Positions 6,085-9,764 of a stretch of 9,764 nucleotides of DNA are shown one piece after another. The stretch spans positions 1-9,764 of the forward strand of contig QNBS01000056.1 of the NCBI GenBank assembly GCA_003644175.1, read 5' to 3'. Made by a program: the position numbers and the translations under genes. The notes beneath the pieces were generated by a model. That model ran no database searches. It saw only the letters and a program-made list of their open reading frames with translations, and was not told the DNA's origin. Positions within the stretch are counted from its first letter, which is position 1, and every line of letters begins with the position of its first letter. The DNA is from Planctomycetota bacterium (GTDB lineage Bacteria > Planctomycetota > Phycisphaerae > Sedimentisphaerales > Anaerohalosphaeraceae).

Positions 6085-7410
6085 ATGAAGGTTTCGGTAG
6101 TAGGTGTCGGGTATGTGGGTCTTGTTGCGGCGGCGTGCCTTGCCGACGGGGGCAATCATGTGGTATGTGTTGACACCGACGAGAAGAAAATCAACGACCT
6201 GCGGAAGGGCAGGATACCGATTTTCGAACCGGGGCTTGCCGAGATCGTCGGTAAGAACAAACAGGCCGGCAGGCTGACGTTCACAACGAGTCTGAAGGAG
6301 GGTGTGGACAATTCCCTGGTGATATTCCTCGGGGTGGGGACGCCCAGTGCTTCGGACGGTTCGGCGGATATCTCGGCGATATTGAGCGTCGCCGCCGAGA
6401 TCGCCGATTGCATGGACAGCTATCGCATTATTGTCACCAAGAGCACGGTTGGCGTGGGAACACATAAGCAGGTCGGCGACATCATTTCGGCAAGAACCGA
6501 AGTTCCCTTCGATTATGTCAGCAATCCGGAGTTCCTGAAAGAGGGCTCGGCCGTGGAGGACTTTCTCAAGCCCGACCGGGTGATAATCGGCACGACCAAC
6601 CCGGCGGTCATGGAGATCATGAAGCAACTGTACGCACCGTTTATGCGAAAGAGCAGTCGGATAATTTTCATGGACCCGGCGAGTGCGGAAATGACCAAGT
6701 ACGCCGCCAACGTGATGTTGGCCACACGAATTTCGTTTATGAACGAACTGAGCGGGTTGTGCGAGAGCCTCGGCGCCGACATCGAAAAGGTCCGGGCCGG
6801 CATCGGCAGCGATTCTCGCATCGGCAGCGCTTTTCTGTTTCCGGGCGTGGGTTACGGGGGCAGTTGTTTTCCCAAGGACGTGCGGGCTTTGATCCATACG
6901 GGCCGGACGTGCGATTGTCCCATGACAATTGCGTCAGCGGTTCAGGAGGCCAATTATACCCAGCAGGACCGATTCGCCCAAAAGGTGCTTGACTATTTCA
7001 AGGATGCATCGGAGACTGTTACGTTGGGTGTGTGGGGTCTTGCGTTCAAGGCCCGGACGGATGACGTCCGTGAGTCGCCGGCGATACGGTGTATCGAGAA
7101 GTTTCTCGCCGCGGGCATGAAGGTCAGGGCGTATGATCCCGAAGCGGGATGCGGCCCGCTTGAAGGGAAGATCGAAACCGTCGGCGACAGTTATGACGCT
7201 CTTGACGGGGCCGATGCGCTGGTGGTGTTTACGGACTGGCCGGAGTTTCGGACTCCGGATTTCAACCTGATCGCACAGAATCTCACGAGGCCGGTTATCT
7301 TTGACGGGCGAAATCTGTATGACCCGTGTTACATCAAGAAACAGGGCATTGAATACCACTGTATCGGCCGGTCGGCGGTCGGCGGGAGGGTTGCTTCGGG
7401 CTGTAACTGA
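6085..7410 (+). CDS. ugd: UDP-glucose 6-dehydrogenase
   Basis: Oxidises UDP-glucose to UDP-glucuronate with two NAD+, a cytosolic step of capsule and exopolysaccharide precursor supply. The 441-residue protein has the three expected parts. The first is an N-terminal NAD domain with GVGYVG (residues 7-12). The second is a central dimer domain with Lys205 and Asn209 (TKYAANV). The third is a C-terminal UDP-binding domain. The catalytic Cys261 lies in GYGGSCFPKD with Lys264, and FKARTDDVRESP (about 321-332) is the usual C-terminal signature. AAAGGAG at 6072-6078 is six bases before the ATG. Related enzymes act on UDP-N-acetyl sugars or GDP-mannose, but the next gene looks like a UDP-glucuronate epimerase, which supports UDP-glucose as substrate. 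The gene heads the sugar cluster behind a structured spacer. It is the only complete gene here whose annotated stop is TGA. Confidence 0.94.
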   Translation: MKVSVVGVGYVGLVAAACLADGGNHVVCVDTDEKKINDLRKGRIPIFEPGLAEIVGKNKQAGRLTFTTSLKEGVDNSLVIFLGVGTPSASDGSADISAILSVAAEIADCMDSYRIIVTKSTVGVGTHKQVGDIISARTEVPFDYVSNPEFLKEGSAVEDFLKPDRVIIGTTNPAVMEIMKQLYAPFMRKSSRIIFMDPASAEMTKYAANVMLATRISFMNELSGLCESLGADIEKVRAGIGSDSRIGSAFLFPGVGYGGSCFPKDVRALIHTGRTCDCPMTIASAVQEANYTQQDRFAQKVLDYFKDASETVTLGVWGLAFKARTDDVRESPAIRCIEKFLAAGMKVRAYDPEAGCGPLEGKIETVGDSYDALDGADALVVFTDWPEFRTPDFNLIAQNLTRPVIFDGRNLYDPCYIKKQGIEYHCIGRSAVGGRVASGCN

Positions 7411-7471
7411 AGTTTTTTGGCGACATCTCAGCCATGTGAGGAAGAAACAGGAACTAAATAAGGAGCGAGAG

Positions 7472-8416
7472 TTGAAAGCATTGGTTACCGGAGCGGCGGG
7501 ATTTATAGGCTCGCATCTGTGCGAACGGCTCCTGGTCGACGGATGGAGGGTTGTGGGGCTGGATAATTTCGATCATTTCTACGATCCGAAGATCAAGAGG
7601 TCGAATGTGGCGGCATGTGTGAAGAATGACCGGTTCGATCTGATTGAGGCGGATATCCGCGATATTCATTCGGTCGATTCGGTTTTTTCAGGGGGCGATC
7701 TGGATATCGTGGTGCACCTTGCGGCGAAGGCGGGTGTGAGGCCGTCGATCGCCGAGCCGCTTGTCTACCAGGATGTGAATATCAACGGCACTGTGATGCT
7801 GCTGGAGGCGGCGAAGGACTTTGGCGTTAAGAAGTTTGTCTTTGCGTCGAGTTCGAGCGTCTACGGCAACAACGAGAAGGCGCCTTTCTCCGAGACGGAT
7901 AATGTGGATTATCCCATATCTCCGTATGCCGCGACGAAGAAGGCCGGCGAACTGATCTGCCATACTTACAGCCATCTGTACGGTATCGACATGACCTGCC
8001 TGCGATTTTTCACCGTTTACGGGCCGAGGCAGAGGCCTGATCTGGCGATTTGCAAGTTCGCCGGGCTGATCGAGGCGGGCGAGCCGATTCCTGTTTACGG
8101 CGACGGCTCGATGATGCGTGACTTTACTTACATTGATGATATAATCGACGGGGTGGTGGCGGCGATGGATAAGTGTGCCGGTTTCGAAATCTATAATCTG
8201 GGCGAATCGCGGCCTATCAGGCTGGACGATCTGATTTGTGAGATTGAAAAGGCGCTGGGCAAAAGGGCCGTGATCGAGCGTTTGGGCATGCAGCCGGGCG
8301 ATGTCGACCGGACGTATGCCGATGTGGGCAAGGCGATGGAGAAGCTTGGGTATGAGCCGAAGACGGAAATAGCCGTCGGTCTGAAGCGGTTTGTCGAGTG
8401 GTTTAGAAGTGTTTAG
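7472..8416 (+). CDS. NAD-dependent sugar epimerase, likely UDP-glucuronate 4-epimerase
   Basis: An extended short-chain dehydrogenase/reductase that probably inverts C4 of UDP-glucuronate to give UDP-galacturonate. The Rossmann motif GAAGFIG (residues 7-13) is at the N-terminus, SSSSVYG (127-132) precedes the active site, and Tyr152-x3-Lys156 (SPYAATKK) is the catalytic pair. DNFDHFYDPKIKR (31-43) and FTVYGPRQRPDLA (180-192) match the UDP-glucuronate epimerase branch better than plain GalE. I chose TTG 7472 as the start. AAGGAG (7460-7465) lies six bases upstream, and the protein then begins directly at the nucleotide-binding strand, with 314 residues. An ATG at 7301 in the same frame lies inside ugd and would add a tail of no family resemblance. 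The gene is 61 bp after ugd. UDP-glucose or UDP-GlcNAc 4-epimerase activity remains possible. Confidence 0.88.
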   Translation: MKALVTGAAGFIGSHLCERLLVDGWRVVGLDNFDHFYDPKIKRSNVAACVKNDRFDLIEADIRDIHSVDSVFSGGDLDIVVHLAAKAGVRPSIAEPLVYQDVNINGTVMLLEAAKDFGVKKFVFASSSSVYGNNEKAPFSETDNVDYPISPYAATKKAGELICHTYSHLYGIDMTCLRFFTVYGPRQRPDLAICKFAGLIEAGEPIPVYGDGSMMRDFTYIDDIIDGVVAAMDKCAGFEIYNLGESRPIRLDDLICEIEKALGKRAVIERLGMQPGDVDRTYADVGKAMEKLGYEPKTEIAVGLKRFVEWFRSV

Positions 8417-8463
8417 TCTGTTACATGTGAAATTGTGCGCAAAATGGTCAAAAGCCCTAAGCA

Positions 8464-8593
8464 CTAAATTCTAAATCCTAAACAAATACGAATTACCAAA
8501 ATAGTAAATTCAAAACACCTTCGGGCCGACCACCAGTTGGGTTTTCGATTTGGAGCATTTTGATTTGAGATTTGTTTTGGATTTAGATATTCG
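8464..8593. repeat. AT-rich imperfect palindrome between epimerase and gmd
   Basis: The left arm (8464-8487) and right arm (8570-8593) are reverse complements at 20 of 24 positions. Pairing can continue inward with small gaps: the AAATTCAAAACACC region near 8506-8519 faces GGTTTTCGATTT near 8539-8552. The loop is around TTCGGGCCGACCACC (8520-8534). The element is far more AT-rich than the flanking genes and has no usable open frame. It looks like a miniature palindromic intergenic repeat. Similar AT-rich palindromes occur in planctomycete spacers as far as I recall. With one copy in view, its mobility and copy number cannot be judged. Confidence 0.6.
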
Positions 8594-8632
8594 GATTTCG
8601 AGTTTCCGATTTAGCCGGGTTAGGATGATGTT

Positions 8633-9643
8633 ATGAAGAAGGCGTTGATAACCGGTATAACGGGACAGGATGGCTCCTACCTTGCCGAGTTGCTGCTGGG
8701 CAAGGGTTATGAGGTCTATGGGATTATCCGCAGGAGTTCGTCGTTTCATACGGGCAGGATCGATCACCTGTACAAGGATCCGCACGAGCAGCCGGCGCTT
8801 AAACTTATCTACGGCGATCTTACCGACGGGGGCGATCTTGCGACCATAGTGAATGAGATTCGGCCGGACGAGGTTTACAACCTCGGCGCCCAGAGCCATG
8901 TTCGCGTCAGTTTCGATATGCCCATCTATACGGCCGACGTGGACGCTCTCGGGACGCTGCGTTTGTTGGAGGCGATTCGGGGGATGAAGAAACATCCGCG
9001 TTTCTATCAGGCTTCGAGCAGCGAGATGTACGGCAAGGTTGTCGAGACGCCGCAGACGGAGAAGACGCCGTTTTATCCGAGGAGCCCTTACGGCTGTGCG
9101 AAGGTTTACGGTTACTGGCAGACGGTGAATTACCGGGAGGCGTATGAGTTGTTTGCCTGCAACGGGATTATGTTTAATCATGAGTCTCCCAGGCGGGGCG
9201 AGACTTTTGTGACAAGAAAGATAACGCGGGCGGCGACCCGTATCAAACTCGGTTTGCAGAATGAGCTTTACTTAGGCAATGTGGACGCCAAACGCGACTG
9301 GGGTTTTGCGGGCGATTATGTCGAGGCGATGTGGCTTATGCTGCAGCAGGATGCTCCCGACGATTATGTTATCGCCACGGGCGAGACTCATTCGGTGCGT
9401 GAGTTTCTGGATGAGGTTTTCGGGCGCCTGGACCTGGACTGGTCTGAGTATGTCAAGACGGATCCGAAATACTTCAGGCCTGCGGAAGTCGATATCCTGT
9501 TGGGCGATCCGGGCAAGGCGAAAAAGGAATTGGGCTGGCGGCCCAGGGTCGCTTTCAAGGAATTAGCCCAAATGATGACCGATGCGGATATGAAGCTGGC
9601 CGAGGAGGAGAAGATACTGAAGGATCATGGGCGAGATCGATAA
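8633..9643 (+). CDS. gmd: GDP-mannose 4,6-dehydratase
   Basis: Converts GDP-D-mannose to GDP-4-keto-6-deoxy-D-mannose, the precursor of GDP-L-fucose, GDP-D-rhamnose and related sugars for surface glycans. The 336-residue protein begins at the cofactor motif GITGQDG (8-14). [15 protein letters not shown] (33-47) is characteristic of Gmd and suits NADP. The active site has SSSEMYG (128-134, Glu131) and Tyr153-x3-Lys157 (SPYGCAK). [16 protein letters not shown] (182-197) and [17 protein letters not shown] (218-234) are further family signatures. TAGGA (8621-8625) is seven bases before ATG 8633, a modest ribosome binding site. Two ATGs just upstream (8625, 8628) are out of frame. The 216-bp spacer before it holds the AT-rich palindrome, so gmd may have its own promoter. 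A GDP-fucose synthase or reductase partner is not in view. Confidence 0.96.
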   Translation: MKKALITGITGQDGSYLAELLLGKGYEVYGIIRRSSSFHTGRIDHLYKDPHEQPALKLIYGDLTDGGDLATIVNEIRPDEVYNLGAQSHVRVSFDMPIYTADVDALGTLRLLEAIRGMKKHPRFYQASSSEMYGKVVETPQTEKTPFYPRSPYGCAKVYGYWQTVNYREAYELFACNGIMFNHESPRRGETFVTRKITRAATRIKLGLQNELYLGNVDAKRDWGFAGDYVEAMWLMLQQDAPDDYVIATGETHSVREFLDEVFGRLDLDWSEYVKTDPKYFRPAEVDILLGDPGKAKKELGWRPRVAFKELAQMMTDADMKLAEEEKILKDHGRDR

Positions 9644-9646
9644 ACT

Positions 9647-9764
9647 ATGAAATTTGACGCCGACAAGTTAGGGCGGATGATCGAGGCTGAGTGTGCGGAG
9701 GTGTGTTTTGCGCTTCTTCACGGCTCGGCCAAAGAGGGCGATGTTCGCCCGGGCGGAGATATCG
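9647..9764 (+). CDS. Nucleotidyltransferase-fold protein, 3'-truncated
   Basis: Only 39 residues are visible before the window ends. LLHGSAKEGDVRPGGDI (residues 23-39) has the Gly-Ser start (G26-S27) of the polymerase-beta-type nucleotidyltransferase motif and its first metal-binding Asp (D38). The second acidic residue would be just past the edge. Small stand-alone proteins of this kind (MNT type) are often paired with a HEPN-domain gene and include toxin-antitoxin members. Others modify small molecules. ATG 9647 is three bases after the gmd stop, which suggests co-transcription. GGGCGAG at 9629-9635, about 11 bases upstream, is a distant ribosome binding site. The length and partner cannot be known from this window. 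Confidence 0.65.
   Translation, partial: MKFDADKLGRMIEAECAEVCFALLHGSAKEGDVRPGGDI

Noticed and set aside
5998..6897. Long minus-strand ORF opposite ugd, and similar ones opposite pepA, the epimerase and gmd
   Set aside because: They mirror strongly supported + strand genes, have low-complexity His/Arg-rich translations and show no recognisable domain.
7301..7471. N-terminal extension of the epimerase from ATG 7301
   Set aside because: It lies inside ugd for about 110 bases, shows no family resemblance, and a strong AAGGAG precedes TTG 7472.
8510..9181. Minus-strand ORF reaching into the AT-rich spacer
   Set aside because: Most of it is the shadow of gmd. Its tail is a Lys/Ser-rich translation of the palindromic repeat.
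1..9764. CRISPR array, tRNA, rRNA, insertion sequence or prophage
   Set aside because: No regularly spaced repeats, no tRNA-like cloverleaf, no transposase or integrase motifs and no phage proteins were seen on either strand.

Overview
The window carries eight genes that are complete or cut only by a window edge, plus one short partial gene at the right edge. All lie on the + strand, with no convincing minus-strand gene. Nothing in the sequence names the organism. The fairly GC-rich genes, the AT-rich palindromic spacer between genes, the two-domain pterin synthase and the style of the nucleotide-sugar epimerase all suggest a Planctomycetota bacterium, perhaps Phycisphaerae. That placement is inference and has not been tested.

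Left part (1-5725), mostly housekeeping. A 5'-truncated alkaline-phosphatase-superfamily gene (sulfatase/LTA-synthase-like, 2-1324) is followed by prfB. This gene encodes release factor 2 and keeps the classic autoregulatory +1 frameshift at CTT-TGA-C (1590-1596), so the full protein starts at 1521 and not in the long downstream frame. Next come pepA (M17 leucyl aminopeptidase) and then folE (GTP cyclohydrolase I). The last gene of this part, 15 bp after folE, encodes a protein of the PTPS/QueD (COG0720) superfamily. FolE makes dihydroneopterin triphosphate and the PTPS protein should use it. The PTPS protein is a tandem fusion whose first half has lost the zinc histidines, and its second half has the Cys-x5-HGH spacing of the tetrahydrobiopterin-type enzymes, not the shorter QueD spacing.

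Middle spacer (5726-6084). This 359-base gene-free stretch is rich in inverted repeats. It holds a perfect tandem 10-mer inside an inverted repeat, a good -10-like box, a chain of hairpins ending in a terminator-like stem, and another hairpin just before the next ribosome binding site. It could encode a small RNA or a structured leader for the sugar genes downstream. I could not match it to a known family.

Right part (6085-9764), activated-sugar synthesis for surface polysaccharide. ugd oxidises UDP-glucose to UDP-glucuronate. A UDP-glucuronate 4-epimerase-like SDR, starting at a TTG codon, would convert that to UDP-galacturonate. After an AT-rich imperfect palindrome of about 130 bp comes gmd (GDP-mannose 4,6-dehydratase), which feeds GDP-deoxyhexoses. 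A nucleotidyltransferase-fold gene begins 3 bp after gmd and runs off the window.

I see no CRISPR array, tRNA, rRNA, insertion sequence or phage gene, and no clear sign of a wholly new multi-gene system. The observations most worth following are the degenerate tandem PTPS protein, the structured spacer before ugd, and the palindromic spacer before gmd.
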